Virus record (IMG/VR): IMGVR_UViG_3300032174_000014
Span: 1 to 43,897 of that record
From: a virus
Length of the DNA: 43,897 nt
Strand: one strand, 5' to 3'
Below the pieces are notes generated by a model. That model saw only the letters and a program-made list of their open reading frames with translations. It made no database searches and had not been told where the DNA came from. This document shows positions 30,713 through 38,623 of this stretch, one piece after another; the first letter of the stretch is position 1; every line of letters starts with the position of its first letter. The position numbers and the translations under genes were made by a program.

Positions 30713-31374
30713 CAGACAAACGCCCCGAACAGGCTACCGGCAAGCTTGCCACCGGCCATGAGCGCGTTGAACTGATTTGCGCCGACGTTGTAATTGTTCA
30801 TCGTCGCGGCAGCATCGGATGCGCCTTGTCCCGTATAGGTCGCGTTGGCCGCACCGCCCTGCCCTTGAAAGGAAGTATTCAGTGCATTGCCTTGCCCGGT
30901 AGCAACACCCGCCGCGCCTGCGGTTGCGGTTTGCATTCCGCTGAAGTACGGCAGCAACCGTTGAACGTAGCTGCCGTAGGATTGATCGGCGAGCCCTTGC
31001 GAGAATTTCAGCGTGTCGGCGTCAGCATTCCCGCTGTTAATATTGCCAGCCGCCGCGTGCGTGCGCTGAAGGGCCTGCAAGCCCTGATCCATCTGGAAGC
31101 CGTAACCTGGGTCGGTTTGGAAATTTGTCTTGGCGCGCGCAAATCCTGTGGGGCCGTTCGCGCCAGTCGCATCGCCATAGGCTTGCGTGCCGCCTGAGTA
31201 GGAATCTAGAAGATTCTTATAGAAGCCACCCGCCGTGCCATAGTTCGTCGTGATCGCCTGTCGGCCTTGATCGTAAAGACCAGACAGCGCGTCGTAGCCC
31301 TTTTGCAGACCGGCATTACGTTGAGCCGCCGCTTGTTCGGCCGTGTCATTGCTGAAAAGGTCAAAAAGGCCCAT
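30712..31374 (-). CDS. Ejection protein, P22 gp7-like position
   Basis: 220 aa. MGLFDLFSNDTAEQAAAQRN then repeated Gly/Ala/Asn-rich helical stretches and several aromatic-Gly motifs (YDALSGLYDQGRQAI). Similar composition to phage DNA-transfer proteins. First gene of the ejection block. Confidence 0.65.
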   Translation of the reverse strand: MGLFDLFSNDTAEQAAAQRNAGLQKGYDALSGLYDQGRQAITTNYGTAGGFYKNLLDSYSGGTQAYGDATGANGPTGFARAKTNFQTDPGYGFQMDQGLQALQRTHAAAGNINSGNADADTLKFSQGLADQSYGSYVQRLLPYFSGMQTATAGAAGVATGQGNALNTSFQGQGGAANATYTGQGASDAAATMNNYNVGANQFNALMAGGKLAGSLFGAFV

Positions 31375-31406
31375 GACAAGTTCTCTTTTTTAAGGTCTCT
31401 TACGAC

Positions 31407-31856
31407 CTATCTTCCAATCCACCAGAACATGATTGAATGTTTCTCACCATCAACCGTGTATTCGCGGATCGTCTCACAGCCTATCTTGAGGTAAAAAGCA
31501 GGAACCAAAGTGGTAAATATGATGATCTTGGCGCTTGGATCATCAATTATTATATTATCTTTTGTGTACTCAACGAGAGCGCGACCAACTGACTTTCGTC
31601 GTTGTGATGGGTGAACCATTACCCATGTCAATTCGTAAATGTCCCACGACATCATAGATCGCTGGTATCCAGCCATTCCAATAATTGAGCCATCAGATTC
31701 AAAAACAAAAAAACTCGGAGGAGATGAGCAGTCGGAAAATTGATCTCTCATCTCGCAACAAAGCTTTTGGCCGATACTGTCGGATTCGTCAGGCCATACT
31801 TCCGCAGCAAGAACCGCACATGCAGAAATGTCTACTTGTTTAGCAACACGGATCAT
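31407..31856 (-). CDS. GNAT-family N-acetyltransferase
   Basis: 149 aa. The GNAT core is clear: strand GSIIGMAGYQ, then YELTWVMVHPSQRRKSVGRALVEY, where Q/R-R-x-x-V-G-R is the acetyl-CoA-binding loop, and a late strand FYLKIGCETI. Much lower GC than neighbours, so it looks like a recent moron gene. It may acetylate a host or virion target. Confidence 0.85.
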   Translation of the reverse strand: MIRVAKQVDISACAVLAAEVWPDESDSIGQKLCCEMRDQFSDCSSPPSFFVFESDGSIIGMAGYQRSMMSWDIYELTWVMVHPSQRRKSVGRALVEYTKDNIIIDDPSAKIIIFTTLVPAFYLKIGCETIREYTVDGEKHSIMFWWIGR

Positions 31857-31859
31857 GAC

Positions 31860-32051
31860 TTAAGTCGGCACCCACAGTTTCGTTGTGGAATTATATGTCA
31901 GGACTTGTCCGTTCGTCGGCGCGACGGACGAAACGTCCGGCAACTGCGTCAGCTTTTGATGCTGCTGCATGTAGTCGTACCAAGCCTGCGTCATGCGCCC
32001 GCTCTGCGGATCAACGGCCGGAACGTCTAACCCCGGAAGTGGCTTAGCCAC
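31860..32051 (-). CDS. Small virion-associated hypothetical protein
   Basis: 63 aa ending SVAPTNGQVLTYNSTTKLWVPT, a pattern found at tips and joints of phage tail proteins. An N-terminal helix YDYMQQHQKLTQLP precedes. Overlaps the gp10-like gene by 8 bases. Confidence 0.65.
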   Translation of the reverse strand: MAKPLPGLDVPAVDPQSGRMTQAWYDYMQQHQKLTQLPDVSSVAPTNGQVLTYNSTTKLWVPT

Positions 32052-33492
32052 GGCGCAATTCCTCGCTCTGCGTTCCGCCTAGAAACCCAACATAGACGTC
32101 CGCCGAGACCTTCAGTCTCCAGCGTCGCCCCTGTCTGCCGGTCTTTCCGGTTCTAAGCATCGGCGGAACGCCCTTCGCTATTGCCTGCACGCCAAGATCG
32201 CGCATGAATTCATTGCCGTAAGTTGTTCCACCATCGTTGGACCAAGATATTCCGACTTGCGGATGCGTGTCGGTCGGATCGGAGCCAGTGGCAATGCCAA
32301 CTCCGGTTTCAAAATTGAAATCCGCGCGTGCAACTCGCGTAAAATTAGGAAAGTGAACAACTGGTCCGCTGTCGAGTTGATAGACAAGAGGACTGCCAAG
32401 TTCGCTGTAGTTCGTCGCATCGATGTAGAGCAGCCGACCGAGCGCGGCATCTCCTACGATCCACTTGCCGAATGCCGACGTGCCTCCGACCGCGCGCCAT
32501 GTCGTGCTAAGATAGCTTTGCCGCTCGTTCCACTTTTGGCTTCCGAGGTCAAATTCCCAACAGAACGTCGGACACTTGATGACCCATTTTGGATGCCCGC
32601 CAGAAATATAAACCGACGCCTCTAACGTGCTCTTGTTCGCTACCCCGGCGATCAACCGCTCCAGATCAGGTGGCGATATCTTCAGCGGATTCGGGCTGCC
32701 GTTACCCATGACAACCGAATTGTCATCCGCGACCCAGATCAGTGCGTTGCCGAACCCGTCCTCATGCCCGGCGATGCCGTAAGGACTGAGAAGACCGCGC
32801 TGAAGCACATAGGAGCGCGTGAATGGAAATCCGATCGGATTGGCCGTGTCGCTGTAGACCTCTCCGAAATTCGGTCCCAGCGCATAAAGCTGGCCGTTGA
32901 ATGGCACACAGCGCGTCAGCCCACCTGGCTTGCTTTGCGCCTTGGTCTTGTCGGTTGTGGCGATCGTGACATCATTGAGGCCCGATGCCTGTAGCGTGCC
33001 GTCGCCATAGGAGAAGATGAAATAGCCGTCCATGAAGCAGACACTATTCGGGGCGCCAACGTCCGTATCTGCAAACGCGATGACCGCCGTTGATGAAACC
33101 GAGAATGCTCCCGTTCCCGGCGCGACACACACCACATCGGGTGTGGACTTCATGTTGCGCGCCCAGAAGACTTTCTCAGTCCCGGTCAACGTGCCCGTGA
33201 GGGCGGTTTCGACACCTAGCGAACTATAGCGGCTCGCCTTCCCGCTCCAGGCCGCATACAGCGCGTTATCGACCAGAATTCCGCCGCGATAGCCCGTGTT
33301 GGCCGATGTGCCGAATAACGAAAGTCCTGGACTTTTACGCCATACGATCTGCGGCGGGGCTGCACTCTTGACGGCGTTGACATCCTTACCAAGTGGTTCC
33401 GCAAAGCAGTTAATCAGGCGCCCGGCCGATTCCTGCGGATTAGCTCCCGGCGATGAGGATAGGGGGAAAGGAATTGGGACAGGCGCGGCCAT
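32044..33492 (-). CDS. P22 gp10-like tail hub / DNA stabilisation protein
   Basis: 482 aa. N-terminal PNPQESAGRLINCFAEP-type motif (GANPQESAGRLINCFAEPLG) is characteristic of the P22 gp10 family, as are RGLLSPYGIAGHEDGFGNALIWVADDN and GISWSNDGGTTYGNE. Gp10 closes the portal-adaptor end after packaging and anchors the tail. Its start overlaps the stop of the gp4-like gene by one base. Confidence 0.85.
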   Translation of the reverse strand: MAAPVPIPFPLSSSPGANPQESAGRLINCFAEPLGKDVNAVKSAAPPQIVWRKSPGLSLFGTSANTGYRGGILVDNALYAAWSGKASRYSSLGVETALTGTLTGTEKVFWARNMKSTPDVVCVAPGTGAFSVSSTAVIAFADTDVGAPNSVCFMDGYFIFSYGDGTLQASGLNDVTIATTDKTKAQSKPGGLTRCVPFNGQLYALGPNFGEVYSDTANPIGFPFTRSYVLQRGLLSPYGIAGHEDGFGNALIWVADDNSVVMGNGSPNPLKISPPDLERLIAGVANKSTLEASVYISGGHPKWVIKCPTFCWEFDLGSQKWNERQSYLSTTWRAVGGTSAFGKWIVGDAALGRLLYIDATNYSELGSPLVYQLDSGPVVHFPNFTRVARADFNFETGVGIATGSDPTDTHPQVGISWSNDGGTTYGNEFMRDLGVQAIAKGVPPMLRTGKTGRQGRRWRLKVSADVYVGFLGGTQSEELRRG

Positions 33493-33830
33493 TAGAAAAA
33501 TTCGACCTGCTGTGGTCCATACCCCGGCGTCGGGCGAACGATCACCCGAAGGCGATTGCGGAACTGCTGTGCGGCCTGCTCATTGGATTGCCCCCCGAAT
33601 TCATCCGCCGCAGCATTCGCCACCAGCTTGCAGAACGTGGTGAACAGCGCGTCATCAAGCGCGTCCGGATCGTCGATATAGATCGTGCCGTCCGAATTCA
33701 GTTCGGCAACTTCGGCATCGATATAGCCGTCAAGCGTGGCGGCATCTTCGGCCGAAGGCCCCTGCCCAACATCGCCACCGACGATGATGGACAGGGCCTT
33801 GAACTGAATTTCAGTTCGGGTCTTAGCCAC
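33492..33830 (-). CDS. Head-tail adaptor, P22 gp4-like
   Basis: 112 aa, helical (MAKTRTEIQFKALSIIVGGD; ALDDALFTTFCKLVANAAADEFG), ends in QVEFF. Size and place between capsid proteins and gp10 match the gp4-type packaged-DNA stabilisation protein; sequence evidence is modest. Confidence 0.6.
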   Translation of the reverse strand: MAKTRTEIQFKALSIIVGGDVGQGPSAEDAATLDGYIDAEVAELNSDGTIYIDDPDALDDALFTTFCKLVANAAADEFGGQSNEQAAQQFRNRLRVIVRPTPGYGPQQVEFF

Positions 33831-33840
33831 TTACCGGCTC

Positions 33841-34239
33841 TTACGCAGCCGGTGCAGAGGCAAGCGGCGCGGGAGGTGCCGGGGGCTTCGGAGGCGGATC
33901 GCCCGCAGCCCTTTCGGTCGCTGCGAGGTCCGCCTTGGCATCGGCGGCTTTCTTCGCAGCCGCCTTGGCTGCAAGCTCGGCCTCATCAGCTGCCAGCTTG
34001 GCAGCTGCACGGTCCGCCGCCGATGGACGGCCGCGTTTCTTCGCCGCAGGCATCGCCTGCTTGTCGTCCTCACTCACCTTGGTATCGAAATACTGGTTGC
34101 CAACCAGCTTCGAAATCAGGTGCGGGTGTTCGTAGTCGTTGAGGTCGACCGGCTTCCCGTCGAAGAACGTGACGCCGCCCATTTCAACAACCTTACTGTC
34201 GCCCATGGGGGCAACATATGTCGCGGTCGCTTTCTGCAT
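33841..34239 (-). CDS. Hypothetical head-region protein with Ala/Lys-rich helix
   Basis: 132 aa: beta-rich N-terminal third (VVEMGGVTFFDGKPVDLND), then a KKRGRPSAADRAAAKLAADEA helix of Ala/Lys, and a Pro-rich tail. This plan is common for small proteins next to the capsid gene in phages, of unknown role. Confidence 0.65.
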   Translation of the reverse strand: MQKATATYVAPMGDSKVVEMGGVTFFDGKPVDLNDYEHPHLISKLVGNQYFDTKVSEDDKQAMPAAKKRGRPSAADRAAAKLAADEAELAAKAAAKKAADAKADLAATERAAGDPPPKPPAPPAPLASAPAA

Positions 34240-34251
34240 GTTTGTTTCTCC

Positions 34252-34671
34252 TCAGTTGTCCATGTAGCCGTCGAGGCGAAGATCGACCGTTCCGGCCGCT
34301 GCCGTCGCGGGCTGGAGCGTAACGGTGATCAGGATTTCGGTATCGACCGTGTTCTTGTAGAGAAGCCCAGTCGATGCCAGCGTGGTTGTCGAGGTCCCGG
34401 CCTGTCCGATTGTGGACGCGTTCAGGTAACGCGTGCCGGACCCGGAGTCGCCGACGCTCAGTGTGAGCGCCGGAGAACCCGTGTCCATGTCGGTCGCAAC
34501 CGCGATGATGCCAGTCACGACGAATCCAGCAGGCACCATGAAGGCGCCAACGATATTGCCGGTGACAAGATCGGCGACCGCCAGTGAGACGAGGCGGCCG
34601 AACGATTTGCGGGTACGCGCGAAGCCCTGCCCGCCCTGCTGGGGCTGGCCCCAGTCCTTGCGATAAGCCAT
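34252..34671 (-). CDS. Capsid-associated protein, possible decoration
   Basis: 139 aa, nearly all beta: VGDSGSGTRYLNAST and LLYKNTVDTEILITVTLQ with C-terminal VDLRLDGYMDN. Follows the capsid gene directly; the beta-rich form fits a head decoration or fibre protein. Confidence 0.6.
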   Translation of the reverse strand: MAYRKDWGQPQQGGQGFARTRKSFGRLVSLAVADLVTGNIVGAFMVPAGFVVTGIIAVATDMDTGSPALTLSVGDSGSGTRYLNASTIGQAGTSTTTLASTGLLYKNTVDTEILITVTLQPATAAAGTVDLRLDGYMDN

Positions 34672-34695
34672 TTGTTTATCCCTTCAGTTGTTGGG

Positions 34696-35889
34696 TTAGG
34701 CGTTCGCGACGCCGGAGACGAAGCCGGTGACCATTCCCCAATCGACAAGATCGCCGACCGTGGCGCTTGCGGTGGAGAGCGGAGCCTTGGCAACCTTGCC
34801 GACGCCGTACTGCGCTTCGATGCCCATGCCAGTGATGAAGTCGTAGTCGCCGTCCTCAAGCTGGGTCGGACGCGGCATCTGACCGAGCGCATACGCAATG
34901 GCGCCCTGACCGAGCAGGAATACCGGCTCGACATCGATGCCAGAGGCACCCGCTGCGGTGAGCAGAAGCCGCGTGGTGATTTCCGGAATGTTCAGGTAGT
35001 AGATGCCGTCATAGATCAGCCCGCCGCCCGTGAAGATCGGGTTTTTCTTGGTCGGGTTGCTCTCGCGCTCGCGCGCGTCACGGTTGGCCTGATACATCAC
35101 GGAATCGGCCTTCAGATCGCGGAAGGCGCGGTCGCCGAGAAGGCACAGATACCATTCCTGGTCCGTTTCCTTCAGCTGCCATGGCGTAATCTTGGGCTTG
35201 CCGTTATAGACGCCAGAGGTCATGCCGGTGGCCTTAGCTTGGTCCTTCATCAAGGAACCAACCGCCGCCGTCATCTTGTCGTTGGTCGAATCGACGTTGG
35301 CCGCAGCCGTCGCGAAGGTGGTGGAGTAGTTCGCGATGGCCGAGCCGAACACCACACGGTCAACGTTCGCCGTCACCCACGAGTTTTTCTGTCCCGCAGT
35401 CGCCGCCGACCACTTGATGCCATTGACGCGGTTGCCGCCGCCCGTCGAGGTCAGACGATTGGCCTGTACCGCAGAGGTCGGGATCGACAACAGTGCATCA
35501 ACAAGATCGTCGCGCACGATGCGACGAGACCAGCCGCTCAGAAGCGAACGGGCCGTCGAACGAATCGAGAATGAGGATTCCTTGTTGACCGCGCGGTTAT
35601 TGGCGACCGCGTTACGAGCCCAATCGGCCCAGATCGGAAAGCCGTAGCTGTCGATCTGTTCCTCATTGCCGCGCAGCGTACCGGCGCCGACGCCGGAACC
35701 GGAAAGCTGGGTCACCAACGGGATGTTGATTTCCTTGCCGTCCGCCGTCAGTTCCTTCAGGCGAACGATGGGATAGGTCGAGTCCGGCCCCATGAAGGGG
35801 TCGAAACGAGATTTGCGGAGGAAGTCGATTGCCGCCGTTCGGCGGAATTTGATCAGTTCGTTATTGACGTGGTTGGAAGTGAGGGCCAT
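34696..35889 (-). CDS. Major capsid protein, N4-gp56 family
   Basis: 397 aa, usual length. ELTADGKEINIPLVTQLSG then LRGNEEQIDSYGFPIWADW and ARSLLSGWSRRIVRDDLVDALLS match the N4-gp56 type HK97-fold capsid. The gene follows the scaffold by 50 bp and precedes a decoration-like gene. Confidence 0.88.
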   Translation of the reverse strand: MALTSNHVNNELIKFRRTAAIDFLRKSRFDPFMGPDSTYPIVRLKELTADGKEINIPLVTQLSGSGVGAGTLRGNEEQIDSYGFPIWADWARNAVANNRAVNKESSFSIRSTARSLLSGWSRRIVRDDLVDALLSIPTSAVQANRLTSTGGGNRVNGIKWSAATAGQKNSWVTANVDRVVFGSAIANYSTTFATAAANVDSTNDKMTAAVGSLMKDQAKATGMTSGVYNGKPKITPWQLKETDQEWYLCLLGDRAFRDLKADSVMYQANRDARERESNPTKKNPIFTGGGLIYDGIYYLNIPEITTRLLLTAAGASGIDVEPVFLLGQGAIAYALGQMPRPTQLEDGDYDFITGMGIEAQYGVGKVAKAPLSTASATVGDLVDWGMVTGFVSGVANA

Positions 35890-35939
35890 CGGGCCGCTAC
35901 CTTTCTTTCGTGACCATCACGTCCGAGCCTTGGACCCGA

Positions 35940-36818
35940 TTAGCCAGTGGTTTGCTCAAACAGCGCGTCGTCATCAACATCGGCTGTCATTGCCGAACGA
36001 AGCGCCGCATTAGAACGGCTTGCACCGTTCAGTGAGGGTGGAAGGTCAACACGCGGGCGACCATTGGGCTGTTGAGACGAAGCATCGGCCTGCCATGCGG
36101 CAATCGCGGTCTTGCGAAACTCCGGATTTTTCAGAGCCTCATCAAGAATGCGCTTGTTGTAGGCACTCAGATCGCCGCCGATCTCTTGGCGGGTTTTCTG
36201 TTCGCGATGCCAATCGAGAAGCACCCTGCCGGGATCACGCGCGGCTTGCATCCGGCCCTTCAGGCCCGGATCAACGCCATTCTGTGTGGCCGCAGCAAAA
36301 GCTTCATCGAATTCCTTTGGATTGGATTCGCGAGCGCGCGCCATGCTGTCTTCGCGACGCTCGCTGAGAAGTTCGTTACGAACCTCCTCGCGAACAGCCT
36401 TCGCATACCCATCGGGATCAAGCAGAGGATCGGGCTTGGACGCCTTCTCGGCAGGCTTTAGCTCCTCACGCGGCTGTTGCTGACGTTGCCATTGGGCGCG
36501 TTCGGCCCGCAGGCGTTCAAGCTCGGCAGCTTGCGCGCGCTTTTCCTCGTTAATCTCCCGAACACGCCAAGACGGAACCATGGCGGCGTTGTCGTCAACC
36601 AGCACTTTTGCCGGTGGATCGGTTGCCGCTAGTGTCTCGTCAGGCTTGTCCTCCGGCTTACCGGCAAACCTGCCCGCTTCGTCGCGGGGCTGGCCTTCCG
36701 GTTCGGCTTGGGTATCGACAGTCTCCGTTACGGTCTCCGTTTCCGGCTGATCCGCAACAGCGCCTTCGAACAGATCGTCTTCACTCGGTGCTTGTGCCTC
36801 AACTTGCTCCTTAGCCAT
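35940..36818 (-). CDS. Scaffolding protein
   Basis: 292 aa from MAKEQVEAQ (GGAG 6 bases upstream). Acidic N-terminus (DDLFEGAVADQPETETVTETV), DEAGRFAG motif typical of phage scaffolds, long charged helices, then a short basic C-terminal end. Directs capsid assembly. Placed directly before the capsid gene. Confidence 0.8.
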   Translation of the reverse strand: MAKEQVEAQAPSEDDLFEGAVADQPETETVTETVDTQAEPEGQPRDEAGRFAGKPEDKPDETLAATDPPAKVLVDDNAAMVPSWRVREINEEKRAQAAELERLRAERAQWQRQQQPREELKPAEKASKPDPLLDPDGYAKAVREEVRNELLSERREDSMARARESNPKEFDEAFAAATQNGVDPGLKGRMQAARDPGRVLLDWHREQKTRQEIGGDLSAYNKRILDEALKNPEFRKTAIAAWQADASSQQPNGRPRVDLPPSLNGASRSNAALRSAMTADVDDDALFEQTTG

Positions 36819-36947
36819 CGGTCGCTCCATTCCGCGTTTCGTGCGGTTACGTTGCCGACATTTCGCTGCCAGCGGGCGGTAGCCTGTGAACCTATATCGC
36901 CGGTTCGTGCGATCTCTGTTTCAGCGCGCGGATATGCAGCGCAGCGA

Positions 36948-38054
36948 CTACAGCCTTGCGTCGGCCGTGTAGTGAATAGCGAGGATATCGCCCAGCGTCG
37001 CGATGGTGCCTGAAGTCGCGATCAGAATGCCCGTCTCGCTTTTGGTCGAAGCAGGATCAACGGAAACGGTCGCATCTGCAGCAGCGGTGATGTCCCGCCA
37101 GTTTGCATTCGCGGCACTCGGATTGTAGGTCACAACCGTTGGTGAGGCGCGCATGGGAGGAATGAACTGCACGTATTCGGACGGATCGCCAAGAGCGATT
37201 GGGTTCTTGACCGTGATCGCACCCACAACACCGGCACTCTGTGCGACCGCCGTTCCCTGGGGAAATGATTTTTGGTAGTACCTGCGACAAGAATTGAGTT
37301 CTTGATCGAAAGGCCGCATGATAAATGGCGAACGGGTTGAAGAAGGAACAGAAGCCCCGGGGACCACAACAACACCAGTCAAACAGATGACGTTGTTATT
37401 CGATGCAAAGAAATTCGTAGTCGAAGACGTACCGAGAGGAGCAGAAGCGGCCCAAACATTGGCCGTTCCTTGGTTGGTCGAACCGCAACCAAAACTAAAA
37501 ACAATAGCTATTCCCACGCCTGTAGTAGACAACCAAGTTCCAGTTGTATCACCTGGAATTGTTACTGTTTTGTATTCCCACGTAGTCGCGTTATTAATAA
37601 TCACGTTCGTTACATAACCACGATTACCTGCGCTGTTTTGTAGCGCGACGCACATTGTCCCGGCAATCGTTGTGTAAACCCAAAAACCAATAGTAATCGG
37701 CTGAGCAACAGCATTACCAAATCCAAGACGAGCAATACGATTGCCCTCAATTTTTTGAGCCACGAGGGCAAAATCTCCAGAACCTAACGATGCCCCGGTA
37801 GTCGATTTAAACTGAATGCAGTTCGGAAAAGCGGCGCCAAACGCAGGACTCCCAGGCGGGGCGATTTGCTGCCCGGTCATAACGATAGTACCTTGACTGT
37901 AAATTCCATAAAACCCGTCCACAACATAAGTTGTGGTCACATTGGGAATTGTAATGGCGGAAGTCAGGTTGGTCTGGGAAACATCCATTGAACCGTTAAT
38001 CTGAAGACCGTTATAGGCCAATGAGTCTAGTGGGGTAGGAGTGTAAAGAGGCAT
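36948..38054 (-). CDS. Phage fibre or decoration protein with carbohydrate-binding-like region
   Basis: 368 aa from MPLYTPTPLD, two bases after the stop of the gene before. Long beta-rich region with jelly-roll-like composition, then LNSCRRYYQKSF, the RYYxK motif widespread in phage fibre/appendage proteins. Lower GC in the middle part (about 37300-37960). Lies between portal and scaffold, an uncommon place for a fibre. Confidence 0.65.
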   Translation of the reverse strand: MPLYTPTPLDSLAYNGLQINGSMDVSQTNLTSAITIPNVTTTYVVDGFYGIYSQGTIVMTGQQIAPPGSPAFGAAFPNCIQFKSTTGASLGSGDFALVAQKIEGNRIARLGFGNAVAQPITIGFWVYTTIAGTMCVALQNSAGNRGYVTNVIINNATTWEYKTVTIPGDTTGTWLSTTGVGIAIVFSFGCGSTNQGTANVWAASAPLGTSSTTNFFASNNNVICLTGVVVVPGASVPSSTRSPFIMRPFDQELNSCRRYYQKSFPQGTAVAQSAGVVGAITVKNPIALGDPSEYVQFIPPMRASPTVVTYNPSAANANWRDITAAADATVSVDPASTKSETGILIATSGTIATLGDILAIHYTADARL

Positions 38055-38055
38055 C

Positions 38056-38607
38056 TTAAAGTTCCGTCGCGTAAAGACTGCCAGAGCCAGCGGCCGACCA
38101 AATAACATCGATCCGGCCAGTATAGATCGGCTTGGGCATTTCCCAGTATCCGTTGTTTGGTATCTTCGCGGTAAAGGAAGTCGCGGAAGATGTCGTTCCG
38201 TATTTAACGTAACAATCGTTGGCGTCCGTGTTGACTAAAATCAGCCCCTTGCGAGCCGCGTTAGCCGCCAAGAGCTGAGCCGACGCGGCGGCGGATACAG
38301 CCGAAGAAAGCGAGGCCGTGGAAGCAAAGTCAGCGGCATTCGACGACATGGCCACAAGATTCGTCGTGCCCGGCGTAGTCTGGTCAATGCCAAACTTACC
38401 GACCAGATTTGTTCCAGCTGGGAGCGCCGCATTGACTTGCACGCCGTTGGTCGTTCCGGGCGTCGTCTGATCGATTCCGACCCTGCCGATGATGTTTGAT
38501 CCGGCAGGGATAGCCCCGCCCGCTGAGGCGCTGTAGGTATTTCCATTCTCATCGACCAAGCACGAGGCAGGGATTGCCCGCTTCCGTAGATCATCCATCG
38601 ATCCCAT
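38056..38607 (-). CDS. Structural protein with internal duplication
   Basis: 183 aa. Two tandem blocks of about 27 residues both contain GIDQTTPGTTN and are separated by a few residues, followed by an Ala-rich helix and a beta domain ending ... GTTSSATSFTAKIPNNGYWEM. Probably a capsid decoration or fibre base. Not recognised as a known family. Confidence 0.6.
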   Translation of the reverse strand: MGSMDDLRKRAIPASCLVDENGNTYSASAGGAIPAGSNIIGRVGIDQTTPGTTNGVQVNAALPAGTNLVGKFGIDQTTPGTTNLVAMSSNAADFASTASLSSAVSAAASAQLLAANAARKGLILVNTDANDCYVKYGTTSSATSFTAKIPNNGYWEMPKPIYTGRIDVIWSAAGSGSLYATEL

Positions 38608-38623
38608 GGGGGATTATCCTTGG

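Noticed and set aside
33453-34142. 229-codon plus-strand open frame
   Set aside because: Runs antisense to three head genes with good protein signatures; composition is typical of a shadow frame.
34672-35574. 300-codon open frame on the plus strand across the capsid gene
   Set aside because: It is an antisense shadow of the major capsid gene, caused by high GC; the protein is Arg-rich without any recognisable domain.
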